The position numbers and the translations under genes were made by a program. The notes under the pieces are model-generated. The model was given only the letters and a program-made list of their open reading frames with translations, did not search any database and was not told the origin of the DNA. Positions 16,561 to 24,333 of a stretch of DNA of 52,805 nt are shown here, piece after piece. Source of the DNA: an uncultured Oribacterium sp. (GTDB lineage Bacteria; Bacillota; Clostridia; Lachnospirales; Lachnospiraceae); contig CAMKKZ010000028.1 of the NCBI GenBank assembly GCA_946413525.1, positions 1-52,805 of the forward strand, written 5' to 3'. The first letter of the stretch is position 1. Each line of letters opens with the position of its first letter.

Positions 16561-17667
16561 ATGTTAAAAAAGTTCAGCGTGGAAAACTTCAAGGGCTTTA
16601 AAGATAAGATCACCTTAGATATCGGATCGCCAAGCAACTATGAGTTCCATCCGCATGTCATAGATGGCGGCTGCATAACGAAGGGGATAATATACGGCAT
16701 CAATGGATGCGGCAAGTCAAATCTCGGACTTGCAATCTTTGATGTAATCACACATCTGACGGAGAAGCAGAAGCTCCTTCAGAGCTATGATTTCTACCTC
16801 AATATGAGCGGACGGAAATCATTTGCGGAGTTTGAGTATACCTTCGTATTTGATGGTCATGAACTGGTATACAGATACTCCAAGACGAATGTAGATGTAC
16901 TAAAGGAAGAGAGTCTTTCCATAGATGGAAAAGAGCTTATTTATTATGACTTCCTGACAAAGGATGGTTTTACACTGCTTGAGGGATCGGACACCTTAAA
17001 TGCATCAATAAAGAGTGACAGTCCGATCTCCCGCGTGAAATATGTGAGCAGCAATTCGATATTGGCAGATAATGCACAAAATCAGACTTTCAAGAAGTTT
17101 ATCGATTTTGTGAATCGAATGCTTTTGTTCTATTCCCTTGACAACAGGGGATATGAAGGCTTTATGAATGGGAGCGAGGGTATCGCTGATGGAATCGTTA
17201 ATACGGGCAAGGTGAAGGATTTCCAGAAGTTCCTGAAGGAAAATGATATAGATTATGATCTATACGAACGTGAGGTAGACGGACGTAAGGCAATCTATTG
17301 TCACTTTGATAATAAGGATGCGGATTTCTTTAAGATTGCATCTACCGGAACAAGGTCGCTGGCACTCTTCTATTACTGGTATATCCGTATGAGGAAGGCA
17401 TCATTTGTATTCATAGATGAGTTCGATGCTTTTTATCATTTTGAACTGTCAGAGTCAGTACAGAAGAGGGTAAATGAGATACCTGGGGTACAGATATTTA
17501 CGACGACCCACAATACGGATCTTATGAGCAATGACCTTCTCAGACCGGACTGCTACTTCCTTCTAAAGGATAATAGCATCAGGACAATCTCCGAACTGAC
17601 GGAGAAGGAGCTGAGGCGAGCTCATAACCTTCAAAAAATGTATAAGGCAGGTGCGTTCAATGGCTGA
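16561..17667 (+). CDS. AAA (OLD/AAA15-type) ATPase, defence-type
   Basis: A 368-aa ATPase beginning with the typical LKKFSVENFKGFKD strand. It has Walker A GINGCGKSN, a signature-like STGTRSLALFYYW segment, Walker B FVFIDEFDAF, and the switch TTTHNTDLM. This is the SMC/ABC-like branch used by OLD, RloA, AbiL and PARIS ATPases. The next gene overlaps it by 8 nt and encodes a TOPRIM-like protein, so the two form a two-gene phage-defence candidate of the AbiLi/AbiLii or PARIS (AriA/AriB) type. The start at ATG 16561 has GGGGA about 10 nt upstream. A clear promoter precedes the gene. Confidence 0.8.
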   Translation: MLKKFSVENFKGFKDKITLDIGSPSNYEFHPHVIDGGCITKGIIYGINGCGKSNLGLAIFDVITHLTEKQKLLQSYDFYLNMSGRKSFAEFEYTFVFDGHELVYRYSKTNVDVLKEESLSIDGKELIYYDFLTKDGFTLLEGSDTLNASIKSDSPISRVKYVSSNSILADNAQNQTFKKFIDFVNRMLLFYSLDNRGYEGFMNGSEGIADGIVNTGKVKDFQKFLKENDIDYDLYEREVDGRKAIYCHFDNKDADFFKIASTGTRSLALFYYWYIRMRKASFVFIDEFDAFYHFELSESVQKRVNEIPGVQIFTTTHNTDLMSNDLLRPDCYFLLKDNSIRTISELTEKELRRAHNLQKMYKAGAFNG

Positions 17668-18448
17668 TAGAGACTATAAAGCATTTATAGTCGAGGGAGA
17701 AGTCAGAGAACCGCAGATCATTGATAATATCTCGAAAGTGTTTTTTGCTCACGCTAACTTCAAGATCATAACGCTTCCGGCCGAAGAGAATATCTACATG
17801 CTTTGGAAAAAACTGAAGGCGGATGATTTTGATACAGATATCATTGAGGTGTTGAGAGAAAGTAACGATGATATCAGGGAGAAGTTGGTGGGGCTGTCGA
17901 GAGATGATTTTTCGGAGGTATATCTGTTCTTTGATTATGATATGCATCAGACCAATCTGGGTAAAGAGGATGATGCAGGTGCCGTTGCCCAGATGCTTGA
18001 AAGCTTTGATAATGTGACTGAGAATGGGAAGCTGTATATCAGTTACCCTATGGTAGAGGCACTCAGGGATTACAATACAGGTGTATGTGGAGATAAGAAA
18101 ACGTGCTACGTGGCGATCGAGCAGATGACGGGATATAAGAATGCATCCTCGGTACGATCTGCTAATCCTGGGTTTAAATATGCCTATGAGATTTGGAAGG
18201 ATATCATAGATGTGTTTGCTATGAGGGTATCGTGTCTCTTTGGATCGGCAGATACACTGGAATATGAAATGTATTCTAAAAAGGCCAGTCCACATGATAT
18301 TTATGTGTTGGAAGAAGAGGAGACGCAGAAAAACAGAGTTTTCGTACTGAGCGCATTTCCAGAGTTTCTGCTTGATTATTTCGGAGTTAAACTGTGGAGA
18401 ACATGTGTGAAGCACAGAAAGAATCAACATGATATTAAAGGCTGTTGA
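17660..18448 (+). CDS. TOPRIM/RloB-like partner of the AAA ATPase
   Basis: A 262-aa protein. The first strand YKAFIVEGEVRE carries the acidic residue of a TOPRIM motif, and VYLFFDYDMHQT supplies the DxD motif. YISYPMVEALRDY follows, as in RloB/AbiLii-type proteins. TOPRIM partners of OLD-like ATPases act as nucleases; whether this one does is inferred. The start ATG 17660 overlaps the ATPase stop (ATGGCTGA), implying translational coupling. Similarity to the DUF4435 TOPRIM of PARIS was considered, but no exact assignment is possible by eye. Confidence 0.6.
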   Translation: MADRDYKAFIVEGEVREPQIIDNISKVFFAHANFKIITLPAEENIYMLWKKLKADDFDTDIIEVLRESNDDIREKLVGLSRDDFSEVYLFFDYDMHQTNLGKEDDAGAVAQMLESFDNVTENGKLYISYPMVEALRDYNTGVCGDKKTCYVAIEQMTGYKNASSVRSANPGFKYAYEIWKDIIDVFAMRVSCLFGSADTLEYEMYSKKASPHDIYVLEEEETQKNRVFVLSAFPEFLLDYFGVKLWRTCVKHRKNQHDIKGC

Positions 18449-18773
18449 TCCGATTTAGATAAGGCAAAAATAGACAAAATTACGACAGAGTAGCCAAAAC
18501 CTGCTCTAATAAGGGAGAATGGATTGTGGCATTTTCGACATTTTGAACGTCTGACAATTTTGTATGTATTCGAGCATCTTGGGGATGAGGGGAGGCAGTT
18601 CGTGCACAGGGTCAATTGAATTATAGCTTTGGGCAAGAACATGTGCCGAATCTGCTGAAAGCAGTTGTTTCATAATCTTCAAAAAATCAAAATGTAAAAA
18701 AAGGGATTCGTGGAAATAAAGTTTTCGACATTTTCGACACGCTGTCCTTAATGAAAAGAAATATGTGAATTTC
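18449..18773. other. intergenic stretch with a partial family A unit
   Basis: A truncated family A tail (AGAGTAGCCAAAACCTGCTC then TAATAAGGGAG) lies at about 18486-18522, directly after the TOPRIM gene. The motif TTTTCGACATTTT occurs near 18532 and twice near 18721-18740. No gene is supported. Confidence 0.5.
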
Positions 18774-18822
18774 AAAAAAGATGTGCAGTCGTAAACTCAG
18801 TTTATGACTGCACATCTTTTTT
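18774..18822. terminator. bidirectional intrinsic terminator
   Basis: AAAAAAG, then GATGTGCAGTCGTAAAC, a TCA loop, GTTTATGACTGCACATC and TTTTTT. The stem is 17 bp with one G-U-type mismatch. It separates the ATPase/TOPRIM operon from the decayed restriction region. Confidence 0.85.
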
Positions 18823-18828
18823 GGATAA

Positions 18829-19013
18829 ATATAAATGCTCTGAATCAGGCTGTCTCCATTTCTGCGCAGTTGTTCAAAAAGTACGGAGTGGAAGGAATTA
18901 TGTGTCAATGCCCTATATCGGGCTGTCTCCATTTTTCTACAAACATGTCTCAAGGAGGTGAGTGTATGGCTAAAACAAGTGTCAATGCCCTGAATCGGTC
19001 TGTTTCCATTTCT
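18829..19013 (+). CRISPR. possible CRISPR relic: three degenerate ~35-bp repeats
   Basis: Three copies of a ~35-bp sequence (TCAATGCCCTGAATCGGGC then TGTCTCCATTTCT) start at about 18829, 18902 and 18979. They are separated by unrelated 38- and 42-bp stretches. Repeat and spacer lengths fit a minimal CRISPR array, and the middle copy has a GCCC/GGGC mini-palindrome. Against this, the repeats differ at several positions, no cas gene is adjacent, and the second spacer contains an AAGGAGGTGAGTGTATG start-site-like sequence. It may simply be a short repeated element. Confidence 0.25.
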
Positions 19014-19187
19014 ACCTTGACACTGAAAAGCCCTGTCGTTATTGGCTTTTCGAACCAGTTCTTGCATATGTCATTTAACGAAGTCAGAAAATTGGGTTTT
19101 GGAGACCATTTTTATAATATCATGACAATGACGGTTAAGAGTAAAATGAGCCCTGAGGGAAGCACGGAAAAAGCACGTTCCCATTAA
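18966..19187 (+). CDS. small hypothetical protein, 73 aa
   Basis: ATG 18966 has an excellent RBS (AAGGAGGTGAG, 5-6 nt upstream) and an open frame of 73 codons beginning MAKTSVNALNRSVSIS. The frame ends immediately beside the ATG of the DUF1016 remnant. The N-terminal part overlaps a repeated element and the C-terminal half shows no motif. It may be a remnant 5' end of a larger decayed gene joined to unrelated sequence. Confidence 0.35.
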   Translation: MAKTSVNALNRSVSISTLTLKSPVVIGFSNQFLHMSFNEVRKLGFGDHFYNIMTMTVKSKMSPEGSTEKARSH

Positions 19188-19978
19188 TGGATTCGGATAT
19201 TTATGATATAATGGAAATTACTGAGAATAGTTTGGAAAAACGCTCCACACAGAGGAGCGAATTGAGCTGCTCACATTATCGTCTGCTTATGCGCGTTGAA
19301 GATGAGGCTGTCAGAGCATTTTATGCTGATGAAGCTGTAAAATCCGGCTGGAGTGTCCGTCAGCTTCAAAGGCAGATAAATACCATGTTCTACCACAGGA
19401 TACTTGCGAGCAAGGATAAAAAGAGTGTGGCAGCGGAAATTCAGACTACGGTTCCCAAGCCGGAATACGAAAAGATCATCAAAGATCCGTATGTTCTGGA
19501 ATTTCTTGATCTACCGCAGAATGAACATTTTTATGAGTCTGAACTCGAACAGGCATTGATTGACCATTTGCAGAAGTTCCTCCTGGAGCTTGGGCGAAGT
19601 TTTTTCTTTCGTTGCAAGACAGAAGCACTTCAATATTGACGGGCGGCACTTTTATATCAACCTCTTTTTTTTACAACTACATCTTGAAGTGTTTTTTGTT
19701 GATCTATCTAAAGACCGAAGATTTGACACATCAGGACATCGGACAGATGCAGATGTATGTGAACTACTACACCAGAGAGCTTATGAACGAAGGCGACAAT
19801 CCGTCAATTGGAATTCTTCTCTGTGCGGATAAGAGCGACACGCTTGTTCGCTATACTTTGCCGGAGGATAACACACAGATTTATGCAGCGAAATATGCCG
19901 TACATTCCTACAGAAGAGGAACTCAAGCGAGAACTTAAACTTGATGAATTCGAGAAACTGGATTCGGAAGATGAGTAG
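19187..19978 (+). pseudogene. DUF1016 / YhcG-type PDDEXK nuclease, truncated and frameshifted
   Basis: The sequence reads as the C-terminal ~260 residues of a DUF1016 family protein (PDDEXK nuclease YhcG). Segments are SHYRLLMRVEDEAVRAFYAD, SGWSVRQLQRQINTMFYHR, YVLEFLDLPQNEHFYESELE, then FSFVARQKHFNIDGRHFYIN, YLKTEDLTHQDIGQMQMYVN and LLCADKSDTLVRYTLPEDN. They lie in different frames, so at least three frameshifts (near 19600, 19670 and 19890) break the gene. The final KLDEFEKL end is back in the first frame, stopping at 19976-19978. The N-terminal ~100-150 residues are absent. DUF1016 genes often sit in type I restriction loci, consistent with the hsdR remnant downstream. Confidence 0.85.
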
Positions 19979-20020
19979 GAGTAGGAATTTTTCTGATATG
20001 TTTGCCGAGTCACACGAATA

Positions 20021-20099
20021 GTTGTATTTTTCAGCAACGGTGAATTCTTGTATAAAGCGAATCCTTTGCCAAAATGGTGCCAAAAAGTGTTCGAGTAAC
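20021..20099 (+). pseudogene. 3' remnant of a second zeta-like toxin gene
   Basis: These 79 bp are about 95% identical to the 3' end of the intact zeta-like gene (21112-21190) and encode FFSNGEFLYKANPLPKWCQK plus a stop. Only the end remains. It points to an earlier tandem copy of the toxin module, or to recombination between two copies. Confidence 0.85.
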
Positions 20100-20119
20100 T
20101 TCTCGTTTATATGATATAG

Positions 20120-20359
20120 ATGGGTAACTTAATGAAAGGAGTTTGGCATGACGATAATGGATTGGATTCCACTTGTGGGATCTCAGACGAAGAACTTACA
20201 CAAAGATTCAAGGAGTCTATCAGGATAGATGATGAAGTCAGAAAGATCAAAGGATTGCCTGTGGCTAGGTACGATAGCAAGTCTAAAAAGGCTTATCTTG
20301 AATATCCTGATGGGAGGCGTGAGTATGTTGGAAAAAATGAGATATGGGGAAGCACCTGA
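20120..20359 (+). CDS. small protein, 79 aa, toxin-antitoxin-associated candidate
   Basis: The frame contains ISDEELTQRFKESIRIDDEV and a beta-rich end GLPVARYDSKSKKAYLEYPD. Acidic helices followed by a short beta sheet are common in antitoxin-like small proteins. I recognise no named family. The start could be ATG 20120 or ATG 20132; neither has a strong RBS. It lies between the zeta remnant and the intact zeta module, 90 nt before the 58-aa gene, in the same orientation. Confidence 0.5.
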   Translation: MGNLMKGVWHDDNGLDSTCGISDEELTQRFKESIRIDDEVRKIKGLPVARYDSKSKKAYLEYPDGRREYVGKNEIWGST

Positions 20360-20452
20360 AAATATCCAAAGTGTATCCGCATAAATTATGCAGAACATAA
20401 GCAACAATTACGATAGACAAAGGAATGACTATGGAGAGGGGATATTAGTTCT

Positions 20453-20629
20453 ATGAAATGGAAACAAATGCATGATTTTTACATTGCCTGCAAAGAAATA
20501 AATTTTGATGAGACATCAGAAATGTTTGAAAATGCAGGGAGCGAGGAGGAAAAGGATTTTGTCCGCGTTGTTACTGATTTTGTACTTCAACAAAAACAAA
20601 AACGAGTGCTACAGGAGAATAAATTTTGA
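20453..20629 (+). CDS. 58-aa putative antitoxin of the zeta module
   Basis: A short acidic-then-basic protein (starts MKWKQMHDFYIACKEI, ends QKQKRVLQENKF). GGAGAGGGG lies upstream of ATG 20453. Its stop overlaps the TTG start of the zeta toxin (TTGA), an arrangement that suggests translational coupling and antitoxin-first order. No DNA-binding motif is seen. The antitoxin role is inferred from position, size and coupling. Confidence 0.65.
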   Translation: MKWKQMHDFYIACKEINFDETSEMFENAGSEEEKDFVRVVTDFVLQQKQKRVLQENKF

Positions 20630-21189
20630 CAGATCCAAGATATATTATTATTGCCGGGACGAATGGTGCCGGGAAAACAACGCTTTATGAAACGAATCCC
20701 GAATTATTTCAGATTCCACGTGTGAATGTTGATGAAATAGTTCGAGAATTTGGCTCCTGGAAAAATTCTTCTGATGTTATGAGAGCAGGGCGAATTGCTA
20801 TAAACCGTATTAAGGATTGCTTTGAAAATAGAATTTCTTTTAATCAGGAGACTACCCTTTGTGGCCATTCAATAAAGAACAATGTCAGGCGTGCTATTGA
20901 ACTTGGATATAAGGTGGAGATTTATTATATCGGTTTGGCTTCCTCAGATCTTGCAGTCGAGCGTGTTCTGAAGAGAGTGAGGAAAGGTGGTCATGGTATA
21001 CCTGAAATTGACATTCGGCGACGCTATGAAGAATCGCAGAGTTCTTTAAAAGAGCTGATTCCATTATGTGATTCTGTTCGCATTTATGATAATTCAGAGT
21101 CTTTTCATATTGTTGCATTTTTCAGCAACGGTGAATGCTTGTATAAAGCGAATCCTTTGCCGAAATGGTGCCAAAAAGTGTTCGATTAA
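20626..21189 (+). CDS. zeta-toxin-like P-loop kinase
   Basis: A 187-aa P-loop protein: YIIIAGTNGAGKTTL Walker A (K17, T18), then NVDEIVREFGSW with the catalytic-type Asp, FNQETTLCGHSIKNNVRRAI, and VERVLKRVRKGGHGIPEIDI with the lid arginines (RR..GGH). These features match the short zeta-toxin/UNAG-kinase-like family of bacteria. Zeta toxins phosphorylate UDP-N-acetylglucosamine; for this short subfamily the substrate is unproven. TTG 20626 is the only fitting start, with GGAG about 10 nt upstream. The 3' end is duplicated as a remnant at 20021. Confidence 0.75.
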   Translation: MTDPRYIIIAGTNGAGKTTLYETNPELFQIPRVNVDEIVREFGSWKNSSDVMRAGRIAINRIKDCFENRISFNQETTLCGHSIKNNVRRAIELGYKVEIYYIGLASSDLAVERVLKRVRKGGHGIPEIDIRRRYEESQSSLKELIPLCDSVRIYDNSESFHIVAFFSNGECLYKANPLPKWCQKVFD

Positions 21190-21204
21190 CATCATATTAT
21201 CTAA

Positions 21205-22839
21205 AAACTCCTACCAACGGCGGGAGTACTCCCAACGGAACTTGATGATATCCTTGACCACTACGAGAATTATCGGGCCAATCTGTTGACAGGAAAAGCG
21301 ATGATCGTAGCTTATTCCCGTGCCATCGCTATGAAGATTTATAACCGCATTCTTACGCTGCGCCCGTCCTGGACGGAAAAGCTTGCTGTCGTTATGACGG
21401 AAAGCAACAAAGACCCGGAGGAATGGCGTGCCGTTATCGGAAATAAGCGTCATAAAGATGAACTTGCCAAAAAGTTCAAAGATAATAACAGTCCTCTTAA
21501 GCTTGCCATCGTGGTCGATATGTGGCTGACGGGCTTCGATGTTCCATCCCTTGCGACCATGTACGTTTATAAACCGATGCAGGGATATAACCTGATGCAG
21601 GCAATCGCCCGCGTGAACCGCGTGTTTGCTGATAAGGAAGGCGGTCTTGTTGTCGATTATGTTGGCATTGCCTCCGCTCTGAAAGAGGCAATGAATGATT
21701 ACACTTCCCGTGATAAGAAGAATTACGGAGACACTGATATTGTGAAAGTGGCTTATCCGAAGTTCCTGGAAAAGCTGTCAATCTGTCGTGATATTTTCCA
21801 CGGGTACGATTACTCAAAGTTCACGACCGGGACCGACCTGGAACGATCCAGGGCAATCAGTGGAGCGGTTAATTTCATCGTTGGCGTTGACAAGGAACGT
21901 GAGCGTGAGGACTTTCTGAAGGAATCCCTGCTTCTAAGGCAGGCTCTGTCGCTGTGCTCTTCTCTTGCGGAGGAAGCACTGCGTATTGAGGCGGCATTCT
22001 TTGAGTCCGTTCGTGTCCTTGTCATGAGGCTGATGAATCAGGGTGAGGGAAAGAAAATTTCTTTGCCGGAGATGAACGCAAGGATCAATGCTCTGTTAGA
22101 GCAAAGTATAAAGTCAAATGGCGTGATAAATCTGTTTTCTGATATGAACGGCGATTTCTCCCTTTTCGATCCGAAGTTCCTCGAAGAAATCGGAAAGATG
22201 AAAGAAAAGAATCTGGCTGTTGAGCTTTTGAAAAAGCTGATATCCGAGCAGGTCATAATTTACAAGAGAACGAATGTGGTCAAGTCGGAGAAGTTCAGTG
22301 AGATTATACAGCAGGCCATGAACCGCTACCTCAACGGAATGCTTAGCAATGAGCAGGTCATTGAGGAATTGCTGAATCTGGCAAAGCAGATACAGGAGGC
22401 ACGGAAGGAAGGTGAGCAGCTTGGGCTTACCGCGGATGAGCTTGCGTTCTATGATGCTTTGACAAAACCGCAGGCAATCAAGGATTTCTACGAAAACGAA
22501 GAACTCATAGCCATCACAAAAGAACTGGCCGATGCCCTTCGAAATAACCGCGCGATTGACTGGCAGAAGCGAGATTCAGCCAGAGCAAAGATGCGGATGA
22601 TGATAAAGAAATTACTGAAAAAACACAAGTATCCTCCGGAGGGCATGGACGATGCGGTACAAACGGTAATGCTTCAGTGCGAACTGTGGACGGATAATAA
22701 CGATATGGAAAACCGCGTGGATGCTTATGAAAGCAGATTAGGGCAGTATGTTTCATCAAGCTATCGTTATGAGTCCGAAAGTGAGAGGCCTTTGACGGTG
22801 GCTGAGGGTCCGGCACCTTACGGAAAAAAAGATGAGTGA
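21205..22839 (+). pseudogene. hsdR: type I restriction enzyme R subunit, C-terminal part only
   Basis: About 545 codons equal the second helicase lobe and C-terminal region of HsdR: ILDHYENYRANLLTGKAMIV, IVVDMWLTGFDVPSLATMYV and motif VI QAIARVNRVF, followed by the HsdR C-terminal helical domain. The PD-(D/E)XK endonuclease domain and first RecA lobe are missing. The frame opens just after the zeta gene at 21205 with no RBS, so the gene was cut at or near the toxin module junction. It cannot act as a restriction subunit. No hsdM or hsdS is present in the window. Confidence 0.88.
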
Positions 22840-22841
22840 GA

Positions 22842-22960
22842 TTGCCATTGAATCAGGGTGGCAAAGCCCATTTTGACGAGGAGCCTTGAGGATGCGATGC
22901 CGCATCGTATTGCCATTGAATCAGGGCGGCAAACCCTATTTTGATAAGGGTAAAATATAA
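22842..22960 (+). repeat. family A, two units
   Basis: Two tails (ATTGCCATTGAATCAGGGTGG, CAAAGCCCATTTTGA; and the same with GGCGGCAAACCCTATTTTGA) flank one palindrome GGATGCGATGCCGCATC. This lies immediately after the hsdR stop. Confidence 0.75.
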
Positions 22961-22982
22961 TAATATGTCTGGGGATGCGTAG

Positions 22983-23114
22983 GTTTTTCCGCAGCACAAG
23001 GAATGCTGCGGAAAAATCTGAACAAAACATGCCTGAAGGCATTTTTTGTTCAGACGCATCCCTGTGGGATGCGCCAAATACGGTATAAACTATGCCTGAT
23101 GCATAGTTTATACC
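22983..23114. repeat. family B palindrome cluster
   Basis: Four stem-loops in series: TTTTTCCGCAGCA with TGCTGCGGAAAAA, TGAACAAAACATGCC with GGCATTTTTTGTTCA, GCATCCC with GGGATGC, TATAAACTATGC with GCATAGTTTATA. It is the most complete copy of the cluster at 4983 and ends only a few bases before the next gene. Confidence 0.85.
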
Positions 23115-23141
23115 TACAATATGTTTGGAGATGTAAATAAT

Positions 23142-24263
23142 ATGTTTGTAGATACTAAGGAAGGTGAGCCTGCCCAAAAACAGTTCAGGTATGCGCATAT
23201 CGATTTGTTGAAAACAATAGCTATTTTCTTTGTCATTATCTATCATGGGACATTTTATGATTATGATATAACGAATAACCGCTCTTTGCTGACGCTTTGC
23301 TTATATTATGGGAGAACGATATTTTCAATTTGCGTTCCCGTTTTTTTCTTTGTGAATGGATACTTGTTGCTCAACAGGAATTTTGATTTGAAAAAGCATC
23401 TGGAAAAATGCCTGAAATACATTGCGCTGACATTCATATGGGGCTTTATCCTTATGTTGATCCACACGATCATGGCAGGGGAGGCGCTGGATATTGGCAC
23501 GGTTGCCTTGGGCGTGTTTAAAATTGATAAGAAATGGTCACTGAATCATTTGTGGTTTATGGGGGCGTTGATTTGCATATATATAGTATTTCCGTTGCTG
23601 AAAAACTCCTTTGATTCTGACAGGAGGTCTTTTCTGTTTTTCACTGCTTCTACTGCCGTGCTCACATTTGGATATGTGCTTGTAAATCAGCTCATGACAT
23701 TTTCGGGATATGTTTTTCATCACAATATTACCAGCATAAAATATCCTCTCATCACAATGTTTAATCCATTCCGTGGATCCTATGGGTATACGTTTGTTTA
23801 CTTCTGCGTTGGGGGATTAACAAAGCAATGCGAGGAGAGGATATTATCAACATCCGCATTCAAAAGGAATATTATTTCAGTTGCCGGAATCATTCTTTCC
23901 TGTTTCTTTCTCTTTCTGATTGGTGTGTTTTTCTCCTTGTTTAATGATAAGAAGCTATGGGATGTGGTATGGAATGGCTATAATACCGTCTTCACTTTTT
24001 TTAATGTTTTTCTCATCTATGTCCTGAGCCTGAGCTTAAGCAATGTGGGTAATCTGAAATTGGTTCAATGGATATCGCGCAATACGTTGGGGATTTATTT
24101 CATCCATGTTTCGATGATCAGATTAAGCCGCCCCTGGATGCTGGCGCATCCGAAATTCTGTACTTTGCCCGGAAACGTTGTATATGCTTTCATTATTATG
24201 CTCATCTGTTTGATGATCTGTTTCTTGTTGAAAAAATTGCCAATCTTAAGGCATTTGCTTTGA
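23142..24263 (+). CDS. acyltransferase family 3 (O-acetyltransferase-like) membrane protein
   Basis: A polytopic membrane protein (about 10 segments) of the acyltransferase 3 family. It begins HIDLLKTIAIFFVIIYHG, with the conserved His of the family in the first helix, and continues with a VFFFVNGYLLLN second segment, the SLNHLWFMGALI motif and the C-terminal NTLGIYFIHVSM. Such proteins acetylate surface polysaccharides or peptidoglycan. ATG 23142 is favoured by GGAG about 11 nt upstream; ATG 23121 is also in frame but abuts the palindrome cluster. Glycosyltransferase and MATE genes downstream support an envelope-glycan role. Confidence 0.85.
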   Translation: MFVDTKEGEPAQKQFRYAHIDLLKTIAIFFVIIYHGTFYDYDITNNRSLLTLCLYYGRTIFSICVPVFFFVNGYLLLNRNFDLKKHLEKCLKYIALTFIWGFILMLIHTIMAGEALDIGTVALGVFKIDKKWSLNHLWFMGALICIYIVFPLLKNSFDSDRRSFLFFTASTAVLTFGYVLVNQLMTFSGYVFHHNITSIKYPLITMFNPFRGSYGYTFVYFCVGGLTKQCEERILSTSAFKRNIISVAGIILSCFFLFLIGVFFSLFNDKKLWDVVWNGYNTVFTFFNVFLIYVLSLSLSNVGNLKLVQWISRNTLGIYFIHVSMIRLSRPWMLAHPKFCTLPGNVVYAFIIMLICLMICFLLKKLPILRHLL

Positions 24264-24333
24264 GAAAATATGGGCTTCAGGGATGCTTTGAGAAGATACG
24301 GCGTGGCATCTTGCCGGGAAGGAGGGGACGGAA

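Noticed and set aside
23121..23141. ATG 23121 as start of the acyltransferase gene.
   Set aside because: It abuts the palindrome cluster without an RBS; ATG 23142 has GGAG upstream. The upstream start is not excluded.
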